NCBI GenBank assembly: GCA_934233735.1
Contig: CAKQGQ010000013.1
Span: 1 to 63,329 of the forward strand
DNA: 63,329 nucleotides
Direction: 5' to 3'
Source: an uncultured Clostridia bacterium
Lineage (GTDB): Bacteria > Bacillota > Clostridia > Peptostreptococcales > Anaerovoracaceae
Part shown: one piece after another, positions 15,611 to 25,131 of the stretch
How positions within the stretch are numbered: the first letter of the stretch is position 1
Layout of the letters: every line of letters starts with the position of its first letter
Program-made: the position numbers and the translations under genes
The notes under the pieces: model-generated
Database searches by the model: none
What the model was told of the DNA's origin: nothing
The model's input: only the letters and a program-made list of their open reading frames with translations

Positions 15611-17350
15611 ATGGTTGAGAAGAAACTGTTAATGCAGCTACTGAAATCTTATTGCGACACCATATGGGGATACGAATACAGCAGTGACAGTATTTATATT
15701 TACTGTGATAAAATCGCAGAAAGCTTTGAGGGGAAACGATATCCTGTAAAGGAATTAATTGCAAGCTATAAGGAAAAGTTTGAATTTGAAGCCGAAGACG
15801 GGATATGGCAGGATTATCTGAATGAAAACTACCTGAGAACTTTTTTTGAAGAAAAAAAGCAAAACGACAATTTCCAGATTGCTTTTCATGTGCGTGACGA
15901 AGAACAGAAGTATTATTCCATACAAATCGAAAAGATTGATAAAGACAACTTAATGGTTACGGGTAAGAATCTGTTTGAAGAAATCAATGCACGATCTCTG
16001 CATAAATCATTTCGGAAATCCTTTGACAGCATTTTAAATATAGATACGAATACCGGAAGCTACTTTATCAGTTACTCAACAGATCCGGAAGACAGTGAAA
16101 TTGATGGATTTAACTATGAAAAGCGAATTAAGCGTTATATAGAACACTATGTTGTTGAGGCAGAAAAACAGGTACTGCTTAAAAACATGAGCTTGGAACA
16201 TGTAAAGGATGTTTTAAAGGAACAGGAAGACTACACGCTTTTTATGACTATCTATGATGAAAAAGAGGGATTTAAGTATAAGCGAGTATTATATTCCTAT
16301 TTTGACAGCCAAAAAAAATTGATTACAATTTCACGCATGGATATCAGCAATGTAGTGCAAAGATACGAGACGCAAATACGAAAAATAAAGGAAGAAAATG
16401 ATCGGGATACATTAACAGGAATTTATAATCGCAATTTTTACGAAGCGAATATAAAAGACACTGTCATGCGTGCAGGAATTGCCGTTATTGATATTGACGA
16501 TTTCAAATTATACAATGATGCATATGGACATAATGTCGGTGACGCGATTCTTGTAAAAGTTGGGGAAATTATAAAAGAAGTTACACATGAGGAAGATATT
16601 GCAATTCGTTACGGAGGAGATGAATTTCTGCTGATTTTACCGGATATTTCTGAAAAAGAACTGAAGAACCTTTTACGCGATATTCAAGAGTGCGTCTACA
16701 GTACGCAAATCCAAGGACATGAGCAAATACGATTATCTGTAAGCATAGGAGGAGTGATAGAAGCAGACGAGACTGTTGAACATGCAGTGTATCGTGCAGA
16801 TCAATTAATGTATCGTGCAAAATGCAGCAAAAATATGGTCATAACGGAACAAGACTGTGTTGACGGAGAGAACGAAGAAGCTCTCTATGTACAAAGTCTA
16901 AAGAAAAGACAACAAATATTAATTGTTGACGATTCAGAAACAAATCGATTGATTTTGACCCACATTCTTCAGAATGATTATAGAATTTTAGAGGCAAAAA
17001 ACGGGCAGGAAGCATTGAATCTTATTGAGCAGTATGGGACGGGAATTTCTCTTGTGCTTTTGGACATTATCATGCCGGTTAAGGATGGCTTTGAAGTTTT
17101 GGCATACATGAATAGAACACATCGAATCGAGGAGATTCCTGTTATTATGATTTCCAGCGATTCGTCGGATGCAAATATTGAACGCGCATATAGCTTAGGA
17201 ATCTCAGATTATATCGCACGTCCGTTTGATTCAAAGGTTGTCTATAGGCGAGTACTGAATATCATTATGCTGTATACCAAGCAGAGAAAACTGATTTCTA
17301 TGCTTGCACAACAGCTTCGTGAAAAAGAAATGAGGGAAAAAGATGTTTAA
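15611..17350 (+). CDS. GGDEF diguanylate cyclase with C-terminal receiver domain
   Basis: The 579-residue soluble protein has PAS-like material (about 1-255), a GGDEF domain with intact RYGGDEF (about 333-339), and a C-terminal receiver domain (about 433-560) with the acidic pair VDDSE, phospho-acceptor LLDIIMP (Asp near 483) and a late Lys/Arg region. It should make cyclic di-GMP under control of phosphorylation. The receiver is C-terminal, the reverse of the common receiver-GGDEF order. The RxxD inhibitory site upstream of GGDEF is replaced by HEED. It overlaps the next gene by 8 bp. Codon use is more AT-rich than in neighbouring metabolic genes. Confidence 0.88.
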   Translation: MVEKKLLMQLLKSYCDTIWGYEYSSDSIYIYCDKIAESFEGKRYPVKELIASYKEKFEFEAEDGIWQDYLNENYLRTFFEEKKQNDNFQIAFHVRDEEQKYYSIQIEKIDKDNLMVTGKNLFEEINARSLHKSFRKSFDSILNIDTNTGSYFISYSTDPEDSEIDGFNYEKRIKRYIEHYVVEAEKQVLLKNMSLEHVKDVLKEQEDYTLFMTIYDEKEGFKYKRVLYSYFDSQKKLITISRMDISNVVQRYETQIRKIKEENDRDTLTGIYNRNFYEANIKDTVMRAGIAVIDIDDFKLYNDAYGHNVGDAILVKVGEIIKEVTHEEDIAIRYGGDEFLLILPDISEKELKNLLRDIQECVYSTQIQGHEQIRLSVSIGGVIEADETVEHAVYRADQLMYRAKCSKNMVITEQDCVDGENEEALYVQSLKKRQQILIVDDSETNRLILTHILQNDYRILEAKNGQEALNLIEQYGTGISLVLLDIIMPVKDGFEVLAYMNRTHRIEEIPVIMISSDSSDANIERAYSLGISDYIARPFDSKVVYRRVLNIIMLYTKQRKLISMLAQQLREKEMREKDV

Positions 17351-18146
17351 GAAACGAAAAAGGATTGTTACTTTACTTGTAGGCATCTTTCTCTGTTTAG
17401 GGCTTTGCAGCTGTATTTCAACATCAGAAGAAAAAAAGGAGGAAAATCTCCCGACATTGATTATCGGCAGCGACAATTATCCTCCATTTTTTTATTTAGA
17501 CGATGATGGTGAATTTGAAGGAATCGATGTTGAAATTGCGCAGGAGGCTTGTGCAAGGATAGGTCGAAGGCCTGTTTTTAAACAAATTTCCTGGCAAAAC
17601 AAAGACCGGTATTTGAGCAGCGGACAAGTTGACTGCTTATGGGGATGTTTTTCCATGAACGGAAGAGAGGAACGCTATACATGGGCGGGTCCATATATGC
17701 ACAGCAGGCAAATTGTGATGGTACAAGCTGACAGCAATATTTGGAAATTCAGCGATTTGAACGGTAAAAGTATTGCAGTTCAAAATGCCTCAAAGCCGGA
17801 AGAATTATTTCTCAGCAATGCTGTTTCCGGTGTGGATTCGATAAAAAATGTTTACTGCTTTAATTCCATGAATGAAGTTTTTGCGGCATTGAGAAAAGGA
17901 TACGTGGATGCATGCGCAGGGCATGAAACGGCATGCAGCAGGCTTATCGGCAGTACAAACGGAAATTATCGTTTTTTGGATGAATGCTTAATTAAGACAG
18001 ACTTGGGAGTTGCTTTTTCGAAAGAGCGTAATTATGAAACGGTTGAAAAACTCTCCGAGGTTTTGTCTGAGATGAAGAAAGACGGAACGATTGCCGAGAT
18101 ACTTGAAAAATATGGACTGGAGGCCGAAACAGCTTTAGCGGGGTAA
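17343..18146 (+). CDS. Solute-binding lipoprotein (bacterial extracellular solute-binding family 3)
   Basis: The 267-residue protein has a lipoprotein signal (FKKRKR, hydrophobic stretch, LCSC with Cys24 as the likely lipidated residue) and a family 3 periplasmic-binding fold: IIGSDNYPPFFYLDDDGEFE, then GIDVEIAQEACARIGR and IAVQNASKPEELFLSNA. No ABC permease or ATPase is nearby. It sits between a GGDEF protein and a histidine kinase, so it probably senses a small amine or amino acid and signals to the kinase rather than feeding transport. It lies 4 bp before the kinase gene. Confidence 0.85.
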   Translation: MFKKRKRIVTLLVGIFLCLGLCSCISTSEEKKEENLPTLIIGSDNYPPFFYLDDDGEFEGIDVEIAQEACARIGRRPVFKQISWQNKDRYLSSGQVDCLWGCFSMNGREERYTWAGPYMHSRQIVMVQADSNIWKFSDLNGKSIAVQNASKPEELFLSNAVSGVDSIKNVYCFNSMNEVFAALRKGYVDACAGHETACSRLIGSTNGNYRFLDECLIKTDLGVAFSKERNYETVEKLSEVLSEMKKDGTIAEILEKYGLEAETALAG

Positions 18147-18150
18147 AAAT

Positions 18151-20295
18151 ATGAGACATGAAAAGAACGCAAAAAAAAGCATTCCTTTTTATTATATGCT
18201 GTGTTTTGCAGGCTGTCTGATTTTAGTACTTTCTTTGTCTATCGGTTTTGTGACAAGCAAGAGCAAGGCAGAAGATGCACTGGAGAGAACCTTCAACTAT
18301 ATGAAAAAACAATGCGTAAGTTATGACGAAGTGATGACCTTCGATGAAGTAAAAAGTTTAATTCGTCTTACAGAACAAGTCATTGAGATTAGTGATGATT
18401 TGCAAATAAATGCAAGGCTGCGCAGCGATGCATATTTGAAGCAATATGCACAGAGGCATAGGTTGTCGGGAATCGTTGTTTTAAATGATAAATTGTCACC
18501 TGCATATGAATACTACGGAGCAGATTTTTCTTTTGACGATATAAAACCACTTGCGGAAAACAGCAGCATAAGTGCTATTTTGACACATCCGAAAAAAATT
18601 TATGCGCAGCGGACAACGGTAAACGGAAGGATTTTTGATATTGCAGCTGCAGTACGAAGTGACAGTAAAGGCATCATCATCTGCTTGCGTATACAGAAAG
18701 GAAGTCAAACGGACGAATACAGAGCTTCCCTGGAAAAGCTTCTGGCAGGATATGAAACGATACTTGACGGTATTTTATTCATCACGGACGGTAAAAAAAT
18801 TGTCGGAAGCAATGTTGAAAAAGTTCACGGCACAGAAGTCACGGATTGTCCAATCATTACAAAGCTTGACGCAAGCGGGAAAAACAGAAAATTGGTACGA
18901 ATCAGCGATGAAGGGACATCCTATTACGGGGCATGTGCAGCAACTCAAAACTACATGCTTTATGTCGCTTACCCGGTATCCAGTATATTTTCAACGGGAA
19001 TGGTGATTGTAATTATTTCTGTCGGTATTTATGTTATCGTGCTGCTGATTGCTGTGCTTTCCAGGAATCGCACGCATGCAGAATATGAGAAAAAGCTCGA
19101 AGAAACAACGAAAAAAGCAGTTGAGGCCAACAATGCCAAGACGGACTTCCTCCGAAGGATGAGCCATGACATTCGTACGCCGATCAATGTGATTCTTGGC
19201 ATGCTGGAAATCAGCGAAAAGACTCCGAGAGATAATTTTGAGAAGATAAGTTATTGCCGCGCCAAAACTCGTGAGGCAGCACAGTTTTTGCTCGAAATTG
19301 TCAATGACGTTTTGACGATTAACAAGCTGGAGTCCGGGAAAGAAATTGAAGAATGTGAACCATTCAGTCTGCAGGAGGAAGTTGCGAAAGTTTGTTCGAT
19401 AATCGAAGTTCAAGCAGAAAATCGCGGGGTGACACTTCAAACACCCGATATGCAGATGCAGCATGATATATTCGAAGGAAATTCACTTCACCTGGGACAA
19501 ATTATTTTAAATATTTTAAACAATGCAGTAAAATACAGCAAAAAAGGCGGAAGCATAAAAGTCAGCTTTTCAGAAAAGATTCAGGATGAAAACCTTTCAG
19601 AAATCTGCTTCATATGTGAAGACAACGGAATCGGTATGAGCAAAGAATTTCAGGAGCACATGTTTGAGCCGTTTTTGCAGGAAGCAGATGAAATGCAAAC
19701 AATTTATGGAGGCATCGGACTCGGGCTTTCCGTCGTTAAAAAGCTTGTTGATAAGATGGAAGGAAACATCTTTGTCGAAAGTAAAAAGGATAAAGGTACT
19801 AAGATTGAAATAACTTTCAAAATAAAGCCACTGGAGTCAGCGAGGATTGAAGACGAACCGACAGAACAATCCGATATCCGGGGCGTCAGCGTGCTTTTGA
19901 TTGAAGATAATGAGCTTAATGCAGAAATTGCGGAGTTTATACTTAAAGAAAATGGAGCCGGGGTGACGAAAGCGTTTAATGGTCTGGAAGGGTTTGAAAA
20001 ATTTAAAGCTTCGCAGCCGGGCGAGTTTGATATTATTTTAATGGATATGATGATGCCGGTTATGAATGGATTGGAATGTACTAAAAACATCAGGGCTCTT
20101 GAACGCAGTGACGCAAAAACTATTCCTATTTTCGCAATGACGGCAAATTTGTTTGCTGAAGATATAAAGATGTGCATGGAAGCAGGAATGAATGAGTATT
20201 TATCCAAGCCGCTGCAGTCACAAAAACTTTTGGAACTTGTGGCTAAATACATGCAGAAGGGAAGAAATAAAGATGAGAATACAGGAATTTTATAA
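18151..20295 (+). CDS. Hybrid sensor histidine kinase
   Basis: The 714-residue membrane kinase has a transmembrane helix at about 12-33, an extracellular sensor region to about 284, a second helix (about 285-308), a HisKA domain with FLRRMSHDIRTPINVILGML (phospho-His near 339), a HATPase domain (DNGIGM and GGIGLGLSVVKKLV) and a C-terminal receiver with LIEDNELN and ILMDMMMP (Asp near 632). The extracellular part could contact the solute-binding lipoprotein encoded just upstream. Its receiver probably passes phosphate to the Hpt protein that overlaps its 3' end. Confidence 0.92.
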   Translation: MRHEKNAKKSIPFYYMLCFAGCLILVLSLSIGFVTSKSKAEDALERTFNYMKKQCVSYDEVMTFDEVKSLIRLTEQVIEISDDLQINARLRSDAYLKQYAQRHRLSGIVVLNDKLSPAYEYYGADFSFDDIKPLAENSSISAILTHPKKIYAQRTTVNGRIFDIAAAVRSDSKGIIICLRIQKGSQTDEYRASLEKLLAGYETILDGILFITDGKKIVGSNVEKVHGTEVTDCPIITKLDASGKNRKLVRISDEGTSYYGACAATQNYMLYVAYPVSSIFSTGMVIVIISVGIYVIVLLIAVLSRNRTHAEYEKKLEETTKKAVEANNAKTDFLRRMSHDIRTPINVILGMLEISEKTPRDNFEKISYCRAKTREAAQFLLEIVNDVLTINKLESGKEIEECEPFSLQEEVAKVCSIIEVQAENRGVTLQTPDMQMQHDIFEGNSLHLGQIILNILNNAVKYSKKGGSIKVSFSEKIQDENLSEICFICEDNGIGMSKEFQEHMFEPFLQEADEMQTIYGGIGLGLSVVKKLVDKMEGNIFVESKKDKGTKIEITFKIKPLESARIEDEPTEQSDIRGVSVLLIEDNELNAEIAEFILKENGAGVTKAFNGLEGFEKFKASQPGEFDIILMDMMMPVMNGLECTKNIRALERSDAKTIPIFAMTANLFAEDIKMCMEAGMNEYLSKPLQSQKLLELVAKYMQKGRNKDENTGIL

Positions 20296-20620
20296 GGAAA
20301 TCGGCTCCGATTATGAGGAGACAGCAAGAAGACTCGGCAGCGAAGAACTGATTCGAAAGTTCGCACTTAAATTTTTAAACGATCCGAGCTTCGAAGAACT
20401 GGAAAGCGCATTTGCAGAGCATGAGGTTGAAAAAGCATTCCGCGCGGCGCATACGCTGAAAGGGGTTGCAATCAATCTGGGATTTGATGCGTTATATAAG
20501 CAGGCGTATGATTTGACGGAAAAACTCAGAGGAAAATCCTTCGACGATACGGAAACTCTGTTTGCAAATGTTCAGCGCGAATACGGGCGAGTTGCAGATG
20601 CACTGCGCAGCCTTGAATAA
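20273..20620 (+). CDS. Hpt-domain phosphotransfer protein
   Basis: The 115-residue helical protein has the Hpt motif AAHTLKGVAINLG with the phosphorylatable His near residue 60. The ATG at 20273 (GAAGGGA upstream) overlaps the kinase gene by 23 bp. It is the likely phosphate carrier between the kinase receiver domain and the receiver of the GGDEF protein at 15611. No other output regulator is encoded in this cluster. Confidence 0.9.
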   Translation: MRIQEFYKEIGSDYEETARRLGSEELIRKFALKFLNDPSFEELESAFAEHEVEKAFRAAHTLKGVAINLGFDALYKQAYDLTEKLRGKSFDDTETLFANVQREYGRVADALRSLE

Positions 20621-20668
20621 GCCTGCAGAAATTTGCAAAAAAACAAGCATATGTAAAGTGGTTTCACC

Positions 20669-20697
20669 TTGACATTTACCCCGCCGCGATATAAAAT
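20669..20697 (+). promoter_or_regulatory. Sigma-A type promoter of the valS T-box transcript
   Basis: TTGACA (20669-20674) and TAAAAT (20692-20697) are 17 bp apart. Transcription would start near 20704, just before the T-box stem I. Confidence 0.85.
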
Positions 20698-20703
20698 AAA
20701 TCT

Positions 20704-20932
20704 ATTGAAAATTCAATAGAAACGATGACGAAGAGGAGTAGAAAAGGACCTGCCCTTTACAGAGAATCGGGGACGCGGCTGAGAGCCCCGGAAGAAGGCG
20801 TTTTTTGAAGGTTGCTTCCGAGTTTTAATCATAATGAGGGTCTGTTTTCCAAGGCGGAAGGCAGGAACAAAGGTGGTACCGCGGAATGATATTTCGTCCT
20901 TTGTAAGCATTGGCTTGCAGAGGACTTTTTTT
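20704..20932 (+). promoter_or_regulatory. T-box riboswitch controlling valS
   Basis: The leader holds the conserved T-box AGGTGGTACCGCG (20871-20883) and the stem I base element GAAGAGGAGTA (20730-20740). A terminator follows, whose left arm GTCCTTTGTAAGC (20896-20908) pairs with GCTTGCAGAGGAC over 13 bp before seven T. Uncharged tRNA-Val should favour the antiterminator. A GTT triplet at 20811-20813 in the expected specifier-loop area is the likely valine codon, not proven. Most of the otherwise gene-free stretch 20621-20979 is this element. Confidence 0.93.
20896..20932 (+). terminator. T-box-regulated terminator before valS
   Basis: A 13-bp stem with two or three G-U pairs and a 4-nt loop runs into TTTTTTT. 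Confidence 0.9.
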
Positions 20933-20979
20933 ATTCTCATGCACGCCGCAGACGAAAAAGAGAAAGGAAAATCGAAAAG

Positions 20980-23709
20980 ATGGAAAAAAACTTAGCAAAA
21001 ACCTATAATCCGAAAGATTTCGAAGACAGAATCTATGAGATGTGGGAAACAAACGGCGCATTCAGAGCAGAAGTAGATAAGGATAAAAAGCCTTTTACAA
21101 TCGTTATGCCGCCGCCTAACATCACAGGACAGCTTCACATGGGACATGCGCTCGACCAGACTCTGCAGGATGTGCTCACAAGATGGAAGAGAATGCAAGG
21201 CTACAGCGCACTTTGGCTTCCGGGCTCCGACCATGCGAGTATCGCAACGGAGGTTAAGGTCGTTGAAAAAATCAGAGCCGAAGAAGGACTCGAAAAGGAA
21301 GACCTCGGAAGAGAAGAATTCCTGAAGCGCGCATGGGCATGGAAGGAAGAATACGGCGGAAGAATTACGCGTCAGTGCCGCAAACTCGGCGACTCCTGCG
21401 ACTGGTCAAGAGAAAGATTTACGATGGATGAAGGCTGCAACCACGCGGTAAAGGCTGCATTCATCAAGCTTTACGAAAAAGGCCTGATTTACAAAGGAAA
21501 CCGTCTTGTAAACTGGTGTCCGCAGTGCGGAACTTCGCTCTCCGATGCGGAAGTCGAACACGAGGACAAGAACGGCAAGTATTGGTATTTCAAATATCCT
21601 GCTGCAGAGCCGACTGATGATTTTGACGGAATCGTAGTTGCAACATCAAGACCGGAAACCATGTTCTCCGATGAAGCGATTGCCGTTCATCCGGACGATG
21701 AAAGATATCAGGCAGTTATCGGCAGGAAGGTTATCCTTCCGCTCGTAGGCAAGGAAATCCCGATTATTGCGGACATTTATCCTGACCCGGAGAAGGGTAC
21801 CGGAGCAGTTAAGATTACCCCGGCACACGACCCGAACGACTTTGAAGTAGGGCAGCGTGCAGGACTTCCGGTTGTTTCCTGCATTAACAAAGACGCAACG
21901 ATGAACGAACTGGCGGGCAAGTACGAAGGTCAGGACCGCTACGAATGCCGTAAGAACTGGGTTGCAGACCTTGAGGCCGCAGGATATCTGGTTAAGACCG
22001 AAGAAAAGGTAATTCCGATGGGGACCTGCTACAGATGCCATACGGTTATCGAAGATATGGTATCCGACCAGTGGTTCGTAAAGATGGAAGAACTGGCAAA
22101 ACCGGCAATCGAAGTTGCGAAAAGCGGTAAGTTGAGACATATACCGGAAAGATTTGAAAAGATTTATCTGCACTGGCTGGAAGGAATCAAGGACTGGTGT
22201 ATTTCCAGACAGCTTTGGTGGGGTCACAGAATCCCGGCATACTACTGCGAAGAATGCGGAGAAACCGTTGTTTCTTACGATGCACCGGAAAAATGCCCGA
22301 AATGCGGCTGCACGCATCTCAAGCAGGATGAGGATGTACTGGATACATGGTTCTCTTCTGCGCTTTGGCCGTTCTCGACGCTCGGCTGGCCGGAAAAGAC
22401 TCCGGAGCTCGACTATTTCTACCCGACGGATGTACTCGTAACAGGTTATGACATCATCTTCTTTTGGGTAGTAAGAATGGTATTCTCCGGACTGGAATAT
22501 ATGGGAGAGATTCCGTTCCATGATGTATACATCCATGGGCTGGTAAGAGACGCGCAGGGCCGCAAAATGTCCAAGTCGCTCGGAAACGGAATCGACCCGC
22601 TTGAAATTATCGACAAATATGGTGCGGACGCCCTCAGATTCATGCTTTCCACAGGTATCACGCCGGGCAACGACATGCGTTTCACCGAAGACAGACTGGA
22701 AAATTCCAGGAACTTTGCGAATAAGCTTTGGAATGCGTCCAGATTCGTAATTATGAACCTTCAGGATGAAGAAGGCGAATTCAAGCCGCTTGCAAAATGC
22801 TGCGACGACTGCTGCGGCGGCGCATGTGCAAACACGACGAATTTTGCGAATATTCCGCTTAAGGATGAAGATAAGTGGATGATTAAAAAAGTAAACGACG
22901 CCATCGAGTATATCGACAACGCGATGGAAAGATACGACCTTGCACTTGCGGGACAGAGGGTTTACGACCTGATTTGGAACGAATACTGCGACTGGTACAT
23001 CGAGCTTGTAAAACCGAGAATTTGGGGCGACGATGAAGAAGACAAGAAGGTGGTTCGCTTCGTATTGGTAATGTGCCTGAAGAATATGCTGAAGCTCCTG
23101 CACCCGTTCATGCCGTTTATCACGGAGGAAATCTGGGGATTCCTGCCGCACGGCGACGACGAGCAGGGCTATCTGATTGCTGCAGAATGGCCGAAGACAA
23201 GCACTTCTTATATCTATCCGAAGGCAGAAAAAACCGTTGAAATGGCAATGGAAGCAATCAAGGCAATCCGTAACATCAAGGCGGAGAAAAATGTTGCACC
23301 TTCCAAGAAGATTAAGGCAATCATCCTTGCGGAAGGCGAAAAGGCAGAAACTGCCAAAGCAGGTGAAGCATATCTTAGAAACCTTGCAAACATCACGGAA
23401 ATTCTCTTCACGGATTCCAAGAAGGACGTTCCGGAAGACGCAGTATCGGCAGTCATCGACGGCGCGGAAATCTATATTCCGCTTGATGATCTGGTAGATT
23501 TCGCGGAAGAACTGGCAAGACTGGAAAAAGAGCAGAAGCGTCTCGAAGGAGAGGTTAAGCGTTCGAACGGAATGTTAAGCAATCCGGGATTCGTAAATAA
23601 AGCTCCGGAAGCGAAGATTCAGGCGGAAAAAGAAAAGCTTGCTGTGTACGAAGATATGCTCGCAAAGGTCAGCGCGCAGCTTGCGTCGGTCAAGGCAAAA
23701 TTACAGTAG
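20980..23709 (+). CDS. valS: Valine-tRNA ligase
   Basis: The 909-residue class Ia synthetase has the HIGH-type motif in PPPNITGQLHMGHAL (about 43-57), the KMSKS loop in GRKMSKSLGNG (about 527), a CP1 editing domain between them, zinc-type Cys pairs (CPQCGTS and CEECGE..CPKCGC), an anticodon-binding domain and a C-terminal coiled coil (last ~65 residues) typical of ValRS. A small Cys-rich insertion CCDDCCGGAC at about 607-616 is unusual. Expression is governed by the T-box leader. folC follows at 32 bp. Confidence 0.98.
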   Translation: MEKNLAKTYNPKDFEDRIYEMWETNGAFRAEVDKDKKPFTIVMPPPNITGQLHMGHALDQTLQDVLTRWKRMQGYSALWLPGSDHASIATEVKVVEKIRAEEGLEKEDLGREEFLKRAWAWKEEYGGRITRQCRKLGDSCDWSRERFTMDEGCNHAVKAAFIKLYEKGLIYKGNRLVNWCPQCGTSLSDAEVEHEDKNGKYWYFKYPAAEPTDDFDGIVVATSRPETMFSDEAIAVHPDDERYQAVIGRKVILPLVGKEIPIIADIYPDPEKGTGAVKITPAHDPNDFEVGQRAGLPVVSCINKDATMNELAGKYEGQDRYECRKNWVADLEAAGYLVKTEEKVIPMGTCYRCHTVIEDMVSDQWFVKMEELAKPAIEVAKSGKLRHIPERFEKIYLHWLEGIKDWCISRQLWWGHRIPAYYCEECGETVVSYDAPEKCPKCGCTHLKQDEDVLDTWFSSALWPFSTLGWPEKTPELDYFYPTDVLVTGYDIIFFWVVRMVFSGLEYMGEIPFHDVYIHGLVRDAQGRKMSKSLGNGIDPLEIIDKYGADALRFMLSTGITPGNDMRFTEDRLENSRNFANKLWNASRFVIMNLQDEEGEFKPLAKCCDDCCGGACANTTNFANIPLKDEDKWMIKKVNDAIEYIDNAMERYDLALAGQRVYDLIWNEYCDWYIELVKPRIWGDDEEDKKVVRFVLVMCLKNMLKLLHPFMPFITEEIWGFLPHGDDEQGYLIAAEWPKTSTSYIYPKAEKTVEMAMEAIKAIRNIKAEKNVAPSKKIKAIILAEGEKAETAKAGEAYLRNLANITEILFTDSKKDVPEDAVSAVIDGAEIYIPLDDLVDFAEELARLEKEQKRLEGEVKRSNGMLSNPGFVNKAPEAKIQAEKEKLAVYEDMLAKVSAQLASVKAKLQ

Positions 23710-23741
23710 ACGTCTTGTGCGCAGGACATATGAGGTGAAAA

Positions 23742-25112
23742 ATGGCAAATTTAAAAGGCGAAGCCTACGCAGCCGAAGGTGCAATCGGCAAAATCCATGA
23801 ATTTGAAAAATTTGGGTCGATTCTGGGACTGGAGAGAATGACAGAACTGCTTGAGATTCTCGGAAATCCGCAGGATGAACTGAAGGTCATTCATGTTGCC
23901 GGAACCAACGGCAAAGGCTCAACTTGCAAATATATTTACAGTGTCCTTCAGGAATGTGGTTATAAGGTGGGGTTATATACATCACCTTTCCTTGAGATTT
24001 TCAATGAGAGAATCGAGCTGGACGGCGCGTATATCAGCGACAGCGATTTGGCGCAGTACACGGACAGGGTGCTTACTGCTGTTAAACAGATGACAGACGC
24101 AGGGCTGCAGTCACCGACGGAATTTGAGGTGATTACCGCAATCGCTTTTCTGTATTTTAAAGAAAAAAAAGCAGACTATGTAGTACTGGAAGTGGGTCTG
24201 GGCGGAAGAGGAGACTCTACTAATGTATGCAAAAAACCGCTTATTTCGGTAATCACATCCATATCCTATGACCACACGGACCGCCTTGGCAATACCCTTG
24301 CGGAAATTGCCTCGGAAAAAGCCGGAATCATCAAGGACGGCTGTCCGGTTGTCACAAGCGCCGAAGCAGAAGAAGCGCTTGCTGTTATTGAGAAGACTGC
24401 GGCTAAGCACGGCTCCATGTACTTTGAAACCCGCAATCTGCCTTGTAAAATCACAGCGGAGACTTTCGGAGGCTGCCGCTTTGATTTAGATATGCAGGGC
24501 GTGACTTTTCACGATATAGAAATTTCCATGCTCGGCGCTCATCAGGTAAAAAATGCGGTGGCGGCAATCGCTGCCCTTTGCATTTTGGAAGAAAACGGCG
24601 ATGTGAAAATCCCGACAGATGCACTGTATGCAGGACTGAAAAAGGCAAAGCAAAACGGCAGATTTGAAATTATGACGTCTACCGCTGAATCGCCGCTGAT
24701 TATCATAGACGGCGCACACAATCCGGACGGCGCACTCGCGCTCCGCAGGACCATGACGACTTTTTGCTCCGGCAAAAAAATTCTCATGGTTACCGGTATG
24801 CTCGCGGATAAAGATACCGATACTATATTGAAAGAATTTACGCAGATTACAGGCGATTTTATTGTGACGGAGCCGGTAAATCCCCGCAAAATGTCGAAAG
24901 AAGATCTGAAAGCGAAAATAGAGGCTTTGGGCGGCAGTGTAAAAGCGGCAGAAGAGTATGAAGAAGCGTTCCGGCTGGCTGCCTGCAGTTCTCAGGACGG
25001 CAGTGCGGAAAGCGCAGGCGAATATGATGTAATCCTTTTCGCAGGCTCGCTGTATCTGATAGGTGAAATCCGCACTTTAATCCGAAAGTGGAGAGAAAAT
25101 AAGCAAGCATAG
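23742..25112 (+). CDS. folC: Folylpolyglutamate synthase / dihydrofolate synthase
   Basis: The 456-residue Mur-ligase-like enzyme adds glutamates to folates (and possibly glutamate to dihydropteroate). It has P-loop VAGTNGKGST (about 53-62), the omega-loop region YTSPFLEIFNERIEL, and the C-terminal domain marker IIDGAHNPDGALALR. GGTGA lies before the start. The valS-folC order is common in Firmicutes and the gene suits the one-carbon genes of this window. Confidence 0.94.
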   Translation: MANLKGEAYAAEGAIGKIHEFEKFGSILGLERMTELLEILGNPQDELKVIHVAGTNGKGSTCKYIYSVLQECGYKVGLYTSPFLEIFNERIELDGAYISDSDLAQYTDRVLTAVKQMTDAGLQSPTEFEVITAIAFLYFKEKKADYVVLEVGLGGRGDSTNVCKKPLISVITSISYDHTDRLGNTLAEIASEKAGIIKDGCPVVTSAEAEEALAVIEKTAAKHGSMYFETRNLPCKITAETFGGCRFDLDMQGVTFHDIEISMLGAHQVKNAVAAIAALCILEENGDVKIPTDALYAGLKKAKQNGRFEIMTSTAESPLIIIDGAHNPDGALALRRTMTTFCSGKKILMVTGMLADKDTDTILKEFTQITGDFIVTEPVNPRKMSKEDLKAKIEALGGSVKAAEEYEEAFRLAACSSQDGSAESAGEYDVILFAGSLYLIGEIRTLIRKWRENKQA

Positions 25113-25131
25113 GAACTCGGGAGGAAAAAAC

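Noticed and set aside
21646..23151. 501-codon open frame antisense to valS
   Set aside because: Shadow of the valS codon pattern: no ribosome-binding site, no recognisable domain, and valS is certain on the other strand.
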